A stretch of DNA of 64,000 nucleotides, taken from positions 248,001 through 312,000 of the forward strand of contig NZ_FOUE01000004.1 in NCBI RefSeq assembly GCF_900114775.1. Reading direction: 5' to 3'. The position numbers and the translations under genes are program-made. The stretch comes from Marinobacter zhejiangensis (GTDB lineage: Bacteria > Pseudomonadota > Gammaproteobacteria > Pseudomonadales > Oleiphilaceae). The notes under the pieces were generated by a model. That model was not told where the DNA came from. It did no database searches and worked only from the letters and a program-made list of their open reading frames with translations. Every line of letters starts with the position of its first letter. Position 1 is the stretch's first letter. Below, piece after piece: positions 37,323 to 46,852 of this stretch.

Positions 37323-37435
37323 GGTGGCTCCGCTGGTGCCTCCGCAACAATAAACCGTGAACCCGGTCAGGCCCGGAAGGGAGCAGCCGCAGCGGTGGAC
37401 TTGTGTGCCGGAGTGTCGCTGGTGGAGTCACCCCC
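37323..37435 (+). ncRNA. ffs: Signal recognition particle 4.5S RNA
   Basis: The conserved domain IV hairpin is present: GGTCAGG, CCC, the GGAA tetraloop, GGG, AGCAGCC (37366-37389). The ends pair (GGTGGCTCC at 37323 with GGAGTCACC ending near 37433), and further bases between them pair in the usual way. The size, about 113 nucleotides, fits the short bacterial form without an Alu domain. It binds Ffh and targets membrane-protein ribosomes to the inner membrane. Its place directly upstream of dnaX is the same as in Pseudomonas. Ends are estimated to within a few bases. Confidence 0.93.
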
Positions 37436-37571
37436 AGTTTTATCTCTCTTCCTTCCCCGTTTTCCCGAAATAATCAGGCAGTTGGACATCGCATACCTGG
37501 AACGATCAGCTTCTTCTCATCCCGGGTCCGTGCTATTGTTGATTCCGAAATACAGCCGCAGTTGATGGAAT

Positions 37572-39539
37572 ATGAGCTACCAGGTACTAGCCCGTAAATG
37601 GCGCCCTCAGACGTTTCAGGACATGGTCGGTCAGGAGCATGTGCTCCAGGCACTTGTGCATGCCCTCGAGAACCAGCGTTTGCACCATGCCTACCTGTTT
37701 ACCGGTACCCGGGGCGTGGGCAAGACCACCATCGGCCGACTGCTGGCGCGGTGCCTCAACTGCGAAACCGGGGTAACACCAACCCCTTGTGGTGTTTGTG
37801 ACAGTTGTCGTGAGATTCAGGAGGGGCGCTTTGTCGACCTGATTGAGATCGATGCCGCCTCCAGAACCGGCGTTGATGATATGCGGGAGCTGACCGATAA
37901 CGTCCAGTATTCGCCGACCCGTGGGCGCTTTAAGGTGTACCTGATCGACGAGGTCCATATGCTGACCAATCAGTCGTTCAATGCCTTCCTTAAAACCCTG
38001 GAAGAACCCCCGGAGCACGTAAAGTTCCTGCTGGCGACCACCGACCCCCAAAAACTGCCGGTCACCATTCTTTCCCGCTGCCTTCAGTTCAACCTGAAGC
38101 GGATGACGCCTGAGCATGTTGCCGGGCATCTCAAGCATGTACTGACGGAAGAGGGTATTCCTTTCGATGAGCCGGCGTTGTGGCTGTTGGCCCGGGCCGC
38201 AGATGGCAGTATGCGTGACGCCTTGAGTCTGACCGATCAGGCCATTGCCTATGGCAACCAGAAGCTGGCGGCCAGCGATGTCAGCAGCATGCTGGGTACC
38301 ATCGACCAGCGTGATATCGAAAAGTTGGTGGCGACGCTGGTTGCCGGGAACGGACCAGCGTTGTTGTCTGAAATTCAGCGGATCTCTGACTTCTCACCCG
38401 ACTACGGGGTAATACTCGCCGACCTGTTGTCACTGTTCCACCGGGTAACCATGGAGCAGGTAATCCCCGGTAGTGTTGATAATTCCCTTGGAGATGCCGG
38501 GCAGGTGCAATCGCTTGCTCGCCAGCTCAGCGCTGAAGATGCCCAGCTGTTCTATCAGTCGGCGTTGATGGGCAGGAAAGATCTGGCGATCACCCCGGAT
38601 GCAAAAATGGGGTTTGAGATGACCCTGCTACGAATGCTGGCATTCCGGCCTGGTGCTGAGCGCCGCGAGCCTTCGGCGGTGCAGTCCGGCAGGCCGCTTG
38701 CTTCAGAGCCAAGTGAGGAACCGGGGCCGGTTGAAAGTGCCGGTGCTCATCCGGAGCCAGCAGCAGAAGCTGCTGAGGCATTGCCAATGCAGCCTGTCGC
38801 CGATGAGTTGAGCCATCAGACGCCGTCATTGGACAGCGCTGCAGCTGCCGAGGCTATCCCACCGGTTGAGGACTACCCTGGCGTGACTGAACCAGCGCCG
38901 GTAGAAGCTCCCGCAGAAACGCTGGTCGATCACTCTTCCGCCATGGCGATGGAGCCGAATGATCCGCCGCCCTGGGATCCAGATCCGGTTACTGAACACC
39001 TGGAGACGGTTCCAGCGGAGCCACAGTTTAGCCCGGAGCTGGGCACCACCGTTGCAGCCGAACCGCTGAACGCCAGCAAAGCGGACGCGGACGTTGAGGG
39101 TGCAAGTGCGCCAGAAGGCGAGCCAACAACTGAGATAGTAGCTGCCGAGACGGGATCCGATGGCGAGTTCCTGTGGGCGAGGGATTTTCGCAGCCTCGGT
39201 ATCGCCGGTATGCCCGGTAATCTCGCCAGCCACGCGGCGATGGCGTGGCAAGGGGATGCTGTTGTACTCACCCTGGATCAAGGGCATCAGCGTCTGCTGA
39301 CCGAGCGACATCGAGTTCGTATCCTGGAGGCCTTGCAACAACGCTTCGGTGACCATATTTCCCTAACGGTGCATGAAGGTGCTCCCGGCAGCGATACGCC
39401 TGCAGCTTGGGAGGAGCGTGCCCGCATTGCCCGGCAAAGGGCGGCTGAAAACGCGATACGAAACGACCCGCTGGTCAATTCGATCGTTGAACGATTTGAA
39501 GGGCGTGTGGTCGAAGACTCGATCAAGCCACTGTCTTAG
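37572..39539 (+). CDS. dnaX: DNA polymerase III subunit tau (clamp loader)
   Basis: The 655-residue protein starts with the conserved MSYQVLARKWRPQTF. It has Walker A (GTRGVGKTT), four zinc-binding Cys (ARCLNCE and CGVCDSC), Walker B in YLIDEVHML, the SRC motif (LSRCLQF), an acidic Pro/Ala/Glu-rich linker (about 370-530) and a C-terminal tau domain that contacts the polymerase. It loads the sliding clamp and holds the replisome together. I do not see the A6G slippery sequence that makes the short gamma form in E. coli, so this gene may encode tau only. The ribosome site is weak. Confidence 0.97.
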   Translation: MSYQVLARKWRPQTFQDMVGQEHVLQALVHALENQRLHHAYLFTGTRGVGKTTIGRLLARCLNCETGVTPTPCGVCDSCREIQEGRFVDLIEIDAASRTGVDDMRELTDNVQYSPTRGRFKVYLIDEVHMLTNQSFNAFLKTLEEPPEHVKFLLATTDPQKLPVTILSRCLQFNLKRMTPEHVAGHLKHVLTEEGIPFDEPALWLLARAADGSMRDALSLTDQAIAYGNQKLAASDVSSMLGTIDQRDIEKLVATLVAGNGPALLSEIQRISDFSPDYGVILADLLSLFHRVTMEQVIPGSVDNSLGDAGQVQSLARQLSAEDAQLFYQSALMGRKDLAITPDAKMGFEMTLLRMLAFRPGAERREPSAVQSGRPLASEPSEEPGPVESAGAHPEPAAEAAEALPMQPVADELSHQTPSLDSAAAAEAIPPVEDYPGVTEPAPVEAPAETLVDHSSAMAMEPNDPPPWDPDPVTEHLETVPAEPQFSPELGTTVAAEPLNASKADADVEGASAPEGEPTTEIVAAETGSDGEFLWARDFRSLGIAGMPGNLASHAAMAWQGDAVVLTLDQGHQRLLTERHRVRILEALQQRFGDHISLTVHEGAPGSDTPAAWEERARIARQRAAENAIRNDPLVNSIVERFEGRVVEDSIKPLS

Positions 39540-39583
39540 GCGCTAGTCGCCGGGCAGGGACCGTATTTTAAGAGGTAAGCGAT

Positions 39584-39907
39584 ATGATGAATGGTATGGG
39601 CGACCTGATGAAGAAGGCCCAGAAGATGCAGGAAGACATGCAAAAGGCCCAGGAAGAAATTGCCAAGGCCGAGGTAACCGGCGAGTCAGGTGCTGGAATG
39701 GTTAAGGTTGTGATGAACGGCCGGCATGACGTTCGGCAGGTTGAGATTGATCCCTCCTTGATGGCAGAAGAAAAGGACGTCCTTGAGGACTTGCTGGCCG
39801 CGGCGGTGAATGATGCCGTGCGCCGGGTTGAGGCAAACCAGAAAGAAAAGATGTCTGGCATGATGTCCGGGCTTGGCATGCCTCCCGGCTTTAAGATGCC
39901 GTTTTAA
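39584..39907 (+). CDS. ybaB: YbaB/EbfC nucleoid-associated protein
   Basis: The 107-residue protein has the YbaB order: helix rich in Met, Lys and Gln ([20 protein letters not shown]), the beta hairpin [13 protein letters not shown] and IDPSLM, and a C-terminal helix ending in a Met/Gly-rich tail. It forms a dimer that binds DNA. It lies between dnaX and recR, its usual place in proteobacteria. AGAGG lies eight bases before the ATG. The tandem ATG allows a start one codon later. Confidence 0.95.
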   Translation: MMNGMGDLMKKAQKMQEDMQKAQEEIAKAEVTGESGAGMVKVVMNGRHDVRQVEIDPSLMAEEKDVLEDLLAAAVNDAVRRVEANQKEKMSGMMSGLGMPPGFKMPF

Positions 39908-39941
39908 CATCTTGTAAAATAAATAGATTACGAGGTCCTTC

Positions 39942-40544
39942 ATGGCATTCAGTCCACTGGTCGACGAGTTGGTGGAGTCGTTGCGCTGCTTGCCCGGTGT
40001 GGGCCAGAAAACCGCCCAGCGAATGGCGTTTCATTTGCTTGAAAAGGGGCGGGGAGGTGGCGAGCGCCTGGCATCAGCGCTGTCCGGCGCCATGACGGGT
40101 GTGCGCAGGTGTGAGCGTTGCCAGAATTTCTCTGATACGCCGGTATGTGGCGTCTGTGAGAATCCCAAGCGTAATAACGGCACGGTCTGTGTCGTTGAGA
40201 GTCCATCGGATCTGCTCGCGATTGAGCAGGCTGGGGGGTACGAGGGGAGCTATTTTGTGCTCATGGGGCATCTCTCACCCATCGATGGTATTGGCCCAGC
40301 TGATATTGGCATTGATCGACTGGTTGCGCGGGTTGGCAGTGAGAGCATCAGTGAGCTGATTCTGGCGACCAACCCGACCATAGAAGGTGAAGCTACGGCC
40401 CATTACATCGCGGACCGGCTGGATGGCGTAGACGTTTTGATTACCCGTCTTGCCCATGGCATACCGGTGGGTGGCGAGCTTGGCTATGTCGATGGATTTA
40501 CCCTTACCCATGCTTTTCGCGGGCGCAAACCGCTCGTTGAATAA
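39942..40544 (+). CDS. recR: Recombination protein RecR
   Basis: The 200-residue protein has a helix-hairpin-helix ([17 protein letters not shown]), a zinc finger ([16 protein letters not shown]) and a Toprim domain ([25 protein letters not shown]), ending in a degenerate Walker motif region. With RecF and RecO it loads RecA at gaps in single-stranded DNA. It follows ybaB by 34 bases. Confidence 0.97.
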   Translation: MAFSPLVDELVESLRCLPGVGQKTAQRMAFHLLEKGRGGGERLASALSGAMTGVRRCERCQNFSDTPVCGVCENPKRNNGTVCVVESPSDLLAIEQAGGYEGSYFVLMGHLSPIDGIGPADIGIDRLVARVGSESISELILATNPTIEGEATAHYIADRLDGVDVLITRLAHGIPVGGELGYVDGFTLTHAFRGRKPLVE

Positions 40545-40574
40545 GTCTCCTTAACGTTTTGATAGCAAGTTTGT

Positions 40575-41714
40575 ATGACTAACGACCACGCCGAATACGT
40601 CGAGGCAGCCCGATGGCTCAACTCACCGGAAGAGCTCAACCAATGGCTCTCCTCAACGCCGTCTGAGCCGCTGGCGGTTGATACCGAGTTCGAGCGCGTT
40701 ACTACGTTTTTTCCTATCCCCGGCTTGGTCCAGCTCGGGATTGGGGAGTGCTATTACCTGGTCGATCCTGAAGTTGCCGAAGCCTCGGACGGCTTTCGGG
40801 AAGCCCTGGCGGATGGGTCGAGAATAAAGCTGTTTTATGCCATGAGCGAAGACCTGGAGCTGTTCCGGCAGTGGCTGAATGTCAAACCAGCGGGGGTTAT
40901 TGACCTGCAAATTGGCGCAGGGCTTGCCGGAGCCGGTTTCTCGGTCGGGTACGCCAAGTTGGTTGAAACGCTTTTTGGCGTCCAGCTTGATAAATCTGCG
41001 ACGCGCTCTGACTGGATCAGTCGCCCTCTGTCAGCTGCGCAGGAACAGTACGCGCTTGATGACGTTCGTTTTCTGCTCCCGCTTTATAATTGGGTCAGGG
41101 CAGGGCTTGAGCAAAAGGATTTGTGGGAAGCGTTGGAGCAGGAGTCTGCCCGATTTGCCAGTGACCTGTACGATCAAGATGACCCCGGCAGCCATTACCT
41201 GAAGCTTCGCGGTGGCTGGGCTCTGAATGGTCAGCAGCAGCAAGTGCTGCAACGATTGACCGAGTGGCGGGAGTTGGAAAGCCGGGATCGCAACCGGCCC
41301 CGTAATCGGATTTTGCCCGACCCGGTCCTGATCGCTCTGGCGGAAGCCATGCCCGATAGCAAGAGTGGCTTGAACGCGATCAAAGATTTACCCCCGGTCG
41401 TCGTGCGTCGATACGGTGACCGGTTGTTGGAGCTGATCAACCCCGGTGTGGATGACGACGCAGCTGAGCATGAGTTTCAGTGCATCCGGCCGCCGTTGAC
41501 CAAAAGTCAGCAACAGCTCTACAAGAAGGTTAAGCAGGTTTTCGTCAGGGTAGCGGAGAGCCAGGACATCCCCATTGAAATTCTGGCACCCAGAAAACGC
41601 CTGGAAGTACTGGTGCAGAACGGCTTCTCCACTGAGGACGCGCTTATGCAAGGGTGGCGAGGCGCGTTGTTGAGCGATGTATCAAATGAAATCAAGGCAG
41701 CATTGAGTATATGA
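40575..41714 (+). CDS. rnd: Ribonuclease D
   Basis: The 379-residue protein has the DEDD exonuclease set: DTEFERV near residue 36, SEDLELF (middle Asp), and YALDDVRFLLP, which gives the final Tyr and Asp. HRDC-type helices follow (RILPDPVLIALAEAMP). It trims the 3' ends of tRNA and other stable RNA precursors. It starts 30 bases after recR and overlaps ycgL by four bases. Confidence 0.95.
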   Translation: MTNDHAEYVEAARWLNSPEELNQWLSSTPSEPLAVDTEFERVTTFFPIPGLVQLGIGECYYLVDPEVAEASDGFREALADGSRIKLFYAMSEDLELFRQWLNVKPAGVIDLQIGAGLAGAGFSVGYAKLVETLFGVQLDKSATRSDWISRPLSAAQEQYALDDVRFLLPLYNWVRAGLEQKDLWEALEQESARFASDLYDQDDPGSHYLKLRGGWALNGQQQQVLQRLTEWRELESRDRNRPRNRILPDPVLIALAEAMPDSKSGLNAIKDLPPVVVRRYGDRLLELINPGVDDDAAEHEFQCIRPPLTKSQQQLYKKVKQVFVRVAESQDIPIEILAPRKRLEVLVQNGFSTEDALMQGWRGALLSDVSNEIKAALSI

Positions 41715-42004
41715 CCGACAAGCAGTTTGTCTCCGTTTTCCGTAGCGGAAAGAAAGACGACACTTACCTTTTTGTTCGTCGTGGACAGGAGTGGGATGCG
41801 CTTCCCGAACCCCTACGGGAAGTGTTTGGAGCCCCTCTTCATGCGATGGATCTCATCCTGACACCTGACCGAAAGCTTGCCAGGACAACCGGCAAGGTAG
41901 TGCTTGAGGCGTTGGAGAAACAGGACTTTTATCTCCAGCTGCCGGAAGAGCATGAGGCCTATGTGGTGGAGTTCAAGGAAAAGCTAAGGAAGAACCGTGA
42001 ATGA
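41711..42004 (+). CDS. ycgL: YcgL family protein
   Basis: The 97-residue protein matches the YcgL family: FRSGKKDDTYLFV, LPEPLREVFG, MDLILTPDRKLAR and FYLQLPEE. The family is common beside rnd in gammaproteobacteria; its biochemical role is not established. Four-base overlaps join it to rnd before and ycgN after. Confidence 0.92.
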   Translation: MTDKQFVSVFRSGKKDDTYLFVRRGQEWDALPEPLREVFGAPLHAMDLILTPDRKLARTTGKVVLEALEKQDFYLQLPEEHEAYVVEFKEKLRKNRE

Positions 42005-42447
42005 TTGCGGCGATTCCGTTCTGGCAGCGTAAACGTCTGGATGAGATGACTCCTGCTGAGTGGGAGTCACTTTGTGATGGCTGTGGAAAGTGTTGCCTGG
42101 CAAAGCTTGAAGATGAAGACACGGACGAAGTCTATTACACAGACCTGGTTTGCCGGTATATGGATAGCGAAAGCTGTCGTTGCACCGTATACGATACCCG
42201 GCTTGCCAAGGTTCCTGAGTGTGTCGACCTGACGCCGCAGACGGTGGGCGATTATCATTGGTTGCCCTACACCTGTGCCTACCGAACGATCGCAGAAGGG
42301 CGTCCACTTGCCGATTGGCACCCGCTCAGATCTGGAGATCCTGAAAGCGTGCATGAGGCAGGCGTATCCGTCCGCAATCGCGTTATCTCCGAAGATAAGG
42401 TCCCAGAGGAAGACTGGGAAGAACATATTATTCACTGGATTTTGTGA
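42001..42447 (+). CDS. ycgN: YcgN family cysteine-cluster protein
   Basis: The 148-residue protein has the Cys pattern of this family: CDGCGKCC near residue 25, VCRYMDSESCRC, VPECVDL and PYTCAYRTIAEGR. The cysteines may bind zinc or an iron-sulfur cluster; the function is unknown. The ycgL-ycgN pair next to rnd is conserved in gammaproteobacteria. It overlaps ycgL by four bases. Confidence 0.92.
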   Translation: MIAAIPFWQRKRLDEMTPAEWESLCDGCGKCCLAKLEDEDTDEVYYTDLVCRYMDSESCRCTVYDTRLAKVPECVDLTPQTVGDYHWLPYTCAYRTIAEGRPLADWHPLRSGDPESVHEAGVSVRNRVISEDKVPEEDWEEHIIHWIL

Positions 42448-42449
42448 CC

Positions 42450-42791
42450 ATGACTGCAGATGCACAAACCGCCTACGGGATCTTCTGGGCAATTTATGCG
42501 GTAGGATTTCTTATATTTTTCATCATGATGAGCCGGCTTTTTAAAGTCATACCTCTTTATGGCCTGCGGACGCTTTTGCTGGCAGTGCTGATTGTCCTGA
42601 TATTGCCACCGGTTGAGTCCAGTGAAGTGGCTGGCTGGTGGGTACCCGCCTGGCTCCACGCCGGGTATGAAACGATTCTGGGCAACACCGAAGAAGCGGC
42701 CAGGGCGATGGTGAACATGGGCATTGCCGGTATTGTGATGGCTTTGGTCTGGATACTGGACCTGGTTCGTTATCGGCTGGTGAAGCGATAA
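42450..42791 (+). CDS. Small integral membrane protein, unknown function
   Basis: The 113-residue protein has three likely membrane segments: about 8-26 (WAIYAVGFLIFFIMM), 36-53 (LLLAVLIVLILPP) and 90-108 (GIAGIVMALVWILDLV). An in-frame GTG at 42444 that overlaps the ycgN stop is an alternative start. I do not recognise a family. It is at the end of the rnd-ycgL-ycgN run and probably cotranscribed with it. Confidence 0.75.
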   Translation: MTADAQTAYGIFWAIYAVGFLIFFIMMSRLFKVIPLYGLRTLLLAVLIVLILPPVESSEVAGWWVPAWLHAGYETILGNTEEAARAMVNMGIAGIVMALVWILDLVRYRLVKR

Positions 42792-42812
42792 GCTGAAAAG
42801 GGCGCTGAGGGC

Positions 42813-44576
42813 GTGGTGAATCGAGCTCTGCTCTGTCTGTGTCTACTTTGGGTGTTGGTGCTGCCCGGGCAGGTAAGCGCCGGACAGCCCATGCCACAAA
42901 TCCCGGAGGGGCGGGATGTTCGCATCATCGTGGACATCTCCGGGTCGATGAAGCAGACCGACCCCCTCAATCTGCGTCAGCCTGCTGTACGTCTGTTAGC
43001 GCGAATACTCCCTGGCGATTCCACGGCAGGCATCTGGACGTTTGGGCAATACGTCAACATGCTGGTTCCCCACGGTGCCGTTAATGACGCGTGGCGGGAG
43101 CGGGCTATTGAGCGTTCGCGCCAAATCAACTCCGTCGCGCTTCGTACCAACCTGGGTAAAGCCCTTGAGGTAGCCAGTGATAGCTATTTCACCCAAGGTG
43201 ACCTGAGCAATACCCACTTTATTCTGCTCACCGATGGCAAAATTGATGTCTCCGATGATGGGGCCCTAAACGATCAGGAGCGGGCAAGGGTCCTCAGTGA
43301 GGTGTTGCGGGGGTTGTCCGAGGCGGGTGCCACCATCCATACCATCGGACTGTCCGAGGCCGCAGACATAAATTTGCTGCGGGCATTTTCCGATCAGACC
43401 GGGGGCAATTTCAGCCTTGCGGAGTCAGCCGAAGAGCTCAACCATGCCTTCCTTCGTTCACTGAATTCGGCAGTTCCCCAGGAGCAAATTCCGCTTGAGG
43501 GTAACAGCTTCCTGGTGGATGACGGTGTTGAGGAGTTCACTGCCCTGATTTTTGGTGGTGCGACGTCCAGGGGGGTGACCCTGGTCAGTCCCGGGGGAGA
43601 GGAGCAGAATTCAAGTCGTCACCAGGCGTCGACGCGCTGGTTTCGTGAGCCTGGCTACGAATTGATCACTGTTACCGATCCCGATGCTGGTGAGTGGTCG
43701 GTTCAGGGCGCTTTAGGGGATGGCAGCCAGGTAACCGTCGTCAGCAATCTGAAGATGGTGTTGTCGCCTCTGCCTACCCGCTTCACCGAACAACACCCCG
43801 TCGTTATTGAAGCCGTGTTCTATGACCAGGCTGATCCGATTACCGATCCGGAATTCCTTGGTGTTATTGACGTCACGGTCACACTGACGTCGGCGGACGG
43901 ACGATCCGGGACTAAGACTCTATCGGCGGATCAACCGCCGCAGGACGGCGTCTATCGGGACGAGATTAGCCGCCTGCCGTTTGCCGGTGAATTCACCCTG
44001 GAAGTTGTGGGTAACGGAAAGACGTTTTCCCGGAAATACAGTCAGACTTTGACCTTTGATGTGGCCGAACCGGAACAGTCTGTTTTGGCATTGCCTGATG
44101 GCGATGATGTGACTGGTTCCGATTTGGCTAACTCTACTATGGATAGTGTAGAGCCTGACCTATCGCCAGTTACCCCAGCCATAGCACCGATTGATGTGGC
44201 TCAGGTCGAATTACCAAGCCCTATAGCTCCGGTAGAGGCAGACGCGCCCGCGAACCTGGAGTCTGACGGGGAGGGATTGAATGCCTGGTACCTCGTAGGT
44301 GGTAGTGTTGTTGGCCTGGTGGTTCTTGCCGCTGGCTTGTTGCTGGTATGGCGGCAGAAGGCCAATTCTTCTGGTGTTGATGCGGCTGAGCCTGAAGGTG
44401 GCGATGAGGTCCTCGATACCGATGAACCAGCCATCCCCGAGCTGGACGAGCAGGTCATTGACGAAGAAGAGTTTGGCCTGGTGGATTTCGACCTTTCCGA
44501 GGTTGAAGGTGGCGAAGATGAGGGCCAATCCCAGAGCCATGACCGAGACGGCGGCGGAAGGAATGGGGGGCAGTAA
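42813..44576 (+). CDS. Membrane-anchored VWA-domain protein
   Basis: The 587-residue protein starts at a GTG, has a signal peptide ending near VSAGQ, and a von Willebrand A domain (about 35-225) with the metal-site motif DISGSMKQ near 47 and LLTDGK. Beta-rich domains follow (about 230-430), then an acidic stretch, one membrane segment (YLVGGSVVGLVVLAAGLLLVW near 492) and an acidic cytoplasmic tail. Most of it should be periplasmic. It may bind a protein ligand through the metal site and report to, or be assembled by, the MoxR ATPase encoded next. Confidence 0.85.
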   Translation: MVNRALLCLCLLWVLVLPGQVSAGQPMPQIPEGRDVRIIVDISGSMKQTDPLNLRQPAVRLLARILPGDSTAGIWTFGQYVNMLVPHGAVNDAWRERAIERSRQINSVALRTNLGKALEVASDSYFTQGDLSNTHFILLTDGKIDVSDDGALNDQERARVLSEVLRGLSEAGATIHTIGLSEAADINLLRAFSDQTGGNFSLAESAEELNHAFLRSLNSAVPQEQIPLEGNSFLVDDGVEEFTALIFGGATSRGVTLVSPGGEEQNSSRHQASTRWFREPGYELITVTDPDAGEWSVQGALGDGSQVTVVSNLKMVLSPLPTRFTEQHPVVIEAVFYDQADPITDPEFLGVIDVTVTLTSADGRSGTKTLSADQPPQDGVYRDEISRLPFAGEFTLEVVGNGKTFSRKYSQTLTFDVAEPEQSVLALPDGDDVTGSDLANSTMDSVEPDLSPVTPAIAPIDVAQVELPSPIAPVEADAPANLESDGEGLNAWYLVGGSVVGLVVLAAGLLLVWRQKANSSGVDAAEPEGGDEVLDTDEPAIPELDEQVIDEEEFGLVDFDLSEVEGGEDEGQSQSHDRDGGGRNGGQ

Positions 44577-44764
44577 TCCGGGCATTTGGCTTGGGGTACG
44601 GACGGGTTGGTCTTTGCTGGGATCGACAGCAGGCGTTTAGGAAGATAGCATCCTATCAAGAGAGCCTCTGAGCTGGATGTGCAGAGGCTAATAACTGACT
44701 CGCTGACATCGGGCGTTTGATTACGGCGCCCCAGCGGCGGATATCACGACACAGGACTTTGATA

Positions 44765-45607
44765 ATGAAGTTTACCGGTACCGAAAACTACGTCGCCACC
44801 GGCGACCTGCAAATGGCGGTTAACGCGGCGATTGCACTGCAACGCCCGCTGCTCATCAAGGGTGAGCCGGGTACCGGTAAGACGTTATTGGCGGAAGAAA
44901 TGGCGTCGGCATTGGGAATGAGGCTTATTCCCTGGCATATCAAATCGACCACCAAGGCCCAGCAGGGCTTGTATGAGTATGATGCGGTATCCCGTCTACG
45001 GGATTCCCAGCTGGGTGACGAAAAGGTCAAGGACATCCGTAATTACATCGTCAAGGGCAAACTCTGGGAAGCCTTTGAGGCAGACGAACAAGTGGTTCTG
45101 CTCATCGATGAGATTGACAAGGCAGATATCGAGTTCCCTAACGACCTGCTGCTGGAACTCGACCGGATGGAGTTCTTTGTCTACGAAACCCAGGAATTCG
45201 TTAAAGCCAGGAAGCGCCCCATTGTTGTCATCACCAGTAACAATGAGAAAGAACTGCCGGACGCCTTCCTGCGCCGTTGCTTCTTCCATTACATCAACTT
45301 CCCGGACCACGACACCATGCAAAGCATTGTTGAGGTCCACTTTCCGAACATTCAGCAGGAAATCGTTCGCGATGCCCTTGAACTGTTCTTCGATGTCAGG
45401 AAGGTTCCGGGCCTGAAAAAGAAGCCGTCCACCTCTGAACTGATTGATTGGCTTAAGCTGCTCATGGCAGATGACCTTTCTGCCAAGCTGCTCCAGGAAA
45501 AGGACGCCAGCTCCGCGTTGCCGCCGTTGTACGGAGCGCTGGTCAAGAACGAGCAGGACGTGCACCTGCTCCAGAAACTGGCCTTTATGGCCCGCCGACG
45601 TGGCTGA
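44765..45607 (+). CDS. MoxR-family AAA+ ATPase
   Basis: The protein has about 280 residues from the ATG at 44765 (AGGA eight bases upstream); an earlier in-frame start at 44717 gives an unlikely basic extension. Walker A is GEPGTGKTLLAEE, Walker B VVLLIDEIDKAD, sensor 1 VITSNNEKELPD, and an arginine finger region LRRCFF. MoxR ATPases work with VWA proteins as chaperone-like machines that activate or assemble client complexes. A CoxE-type VWA protein follows 55 bases later and a membrane VWA protein precedes it, so this is a MoxR-VWA set. Confidence 0.92.
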   Translation: MKFTGTENYVATGDLQMAVNAAIALQRPLLIKGEPGTGKTLLAEEMASALGMRLIPWHIKSTTKAQQGLYEYDAVSRLRDSQLGDEKVKDIRNYIVKGKLWEAFEADEQVVLLIDEIDKADIEFPNDLLLELDRMEFFVYETQEFVKARKRPIVVITSNNEKELPDAFLRRCFFHYINFPDHDTMQSIVEVHFPNIQQEIVRDALELFFDVRKVPGLKKKPSTSELIDWLKLLMADDLSAKLLQEKDASSALPPLYGALVKNEQDVHLLQKLAFMARRRG

Positions 45608-45662
45608 GGGTTTAAGGTGAGCGTTTGTTTGCCAAAATTCACCCTGTTTACTGGGGGCGGTC

Positions 45663-46841
45663 ATGCTGATTGATTTCTTCATGGAAGTCAGGCGAGCCAA
45701 GGTACCGGTGAGCCTGAGGGAATTCCTTGATCTGCTGGAAGCGCTGAAAGCCAGGCTGGCGTTTGCAGATATGGAAGAGTTCTACTACCTGGCTCGACTC
45801 TGTCTGGTCAAGGACGAGCGCCACTTTGACAAGTTCGATCGGGCGTTCGATGCCTATTTCAAGGGCATTGAGAACCTGGATGCCTTGCTGGAAGCCCTGA
45901 TTCCCGAGGACTGGCTTCGTGCCGAGTTTGAAAAGCAGCTTAGTGACGAAGAGAAGGCAAAGATCGAGTCACTTGGTGGCCTGGAAGAGTTGATTGAAGC
46001 CTTCAAACAGCGGATGGAAGAGCAGAAAGAGCGCCACCAGGGTGGGAACAAGTGGATCGGTACAGGCGGGACTTCACCGTTCGGGGCCAATGGCTATAAT
46101 CCGGAAGGGTTCCGTATTGGCCAGAAGGATGGGCGACAGGGGCGTGCAGTCAAGGTTTGGGAGAAGCGGGAATATCGTGACCTGGATGACAGCATTACCC
46201 TGGGAATCCGCAACATCAAGGTTGCCCTTCGGCGGTTACGGAAATTTGCCCGCCAGGGGGCTGCTGATCAGCTTGACCTTGATGACACGATTTCATCGAC
46301 AGCAAGGAACGCCGGTTTTCTCGATCTAAAAATGGTCCCGGAGCGACACAATGCGATCAAGGTGTTGATCTTCTTTGATGTCGGTGGATCCATGGACCCG
46401 CATGTACGGGTTTGCGAAGAGCTGTTTTCAGCCGCACGACTCGAGTTCAAACACATGGAGTACTTCTACTTCCATAACTTTGTCTACGAGAGTGTCTGGA
46501 CCAACAATATTCGCCGTATGAATGAAACCACCGATACCTGGGAAATTCTCCGTAAGTATTCGCCGGACTACAAAGTGATTTTCGTCGGTGATGCCACCAT
46601 GGCGCCTTATGAAATTACCCATCCAGGTGGCTCCATTGAGCATTGGAATGAGGAAGCTGGTGCGACCTGGTTTCAGCGGATAACGGATCATTTTCGCAAG
46701 GTGGTCTGGCTGAACCCGCTGCCTGAGAGTTATTGGGGCACGGGGGGCTCACTGGGCATTACCAAACAGCTCATTAGTGACCACATGTACCCCCTGACCA
46801 TTGATGGCCTTGAATCAGCCATGAAACAGTTGAGCAAATAG
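45663..46841 (+). CDS. CoxE-like VWA-domain protein, MoxR partner
   Basis: The 392-residue cytoplasmic protein has an N-terminal helical region, a Gly-rich linker (about 125-155) and a C-terminal VWA domain with the metal-site motif FFDVGGSMDPH near 240 and VIFVGDATM. No signal peptide or membrane segment is seen. The family pairs with MoxR ATPases, for example in carbon monoxide dehydrogenase maturation, though no such target is encoded here. Start at the ATG at 45663 behind GGGGGCGG. Confidence 0.88.
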   Translation: MLIDFFMEVRRAKVPVSLREFLDLLEALKARLAFADMEEFYYLARLCLVKDERHFDKFDRAFDAYFKGIENLDALLEALIPEDWLRAEFEKQLSDEEKAKIESLGGLEELIEAFKQRMEEQKERHQGGNKWIGTGGTSPFGANGYNPEGFRIGQKDGRQGRAVKVWEKREYRDLDDSITLGIRNIKVALRRLRKFARQGAADQLDLDDTISSTARNAGFLDLKMVPERHNAIKVLIFFDVGGSMDPHVRVCEELFSAARLEFKHMEYFYFHNFVYESVWTNNIRRMNETTDTWEILRKYSPDYKVIFVGDATMAPYEITHPGGSIEHWNEEAGATWFQRITDHFRKVVWLNPLPESYWGTGGSLGITKQLISDHMYPLTIDGLESAMKQLSK

Positions 46842-46852
46842 GGCAAAAAAAA

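Noticed and set aside
37215-37565. Plus-strand ORF of 116 residues
   Set aside because: It covers the SRP RNA gene and its promoter; the RNA signature explains the sequence.
44996-45700. Minus-strand ORF of 234 residues
   Set aside because: It is opposite the MoxR ATPase, whose Walker motifs are intact.
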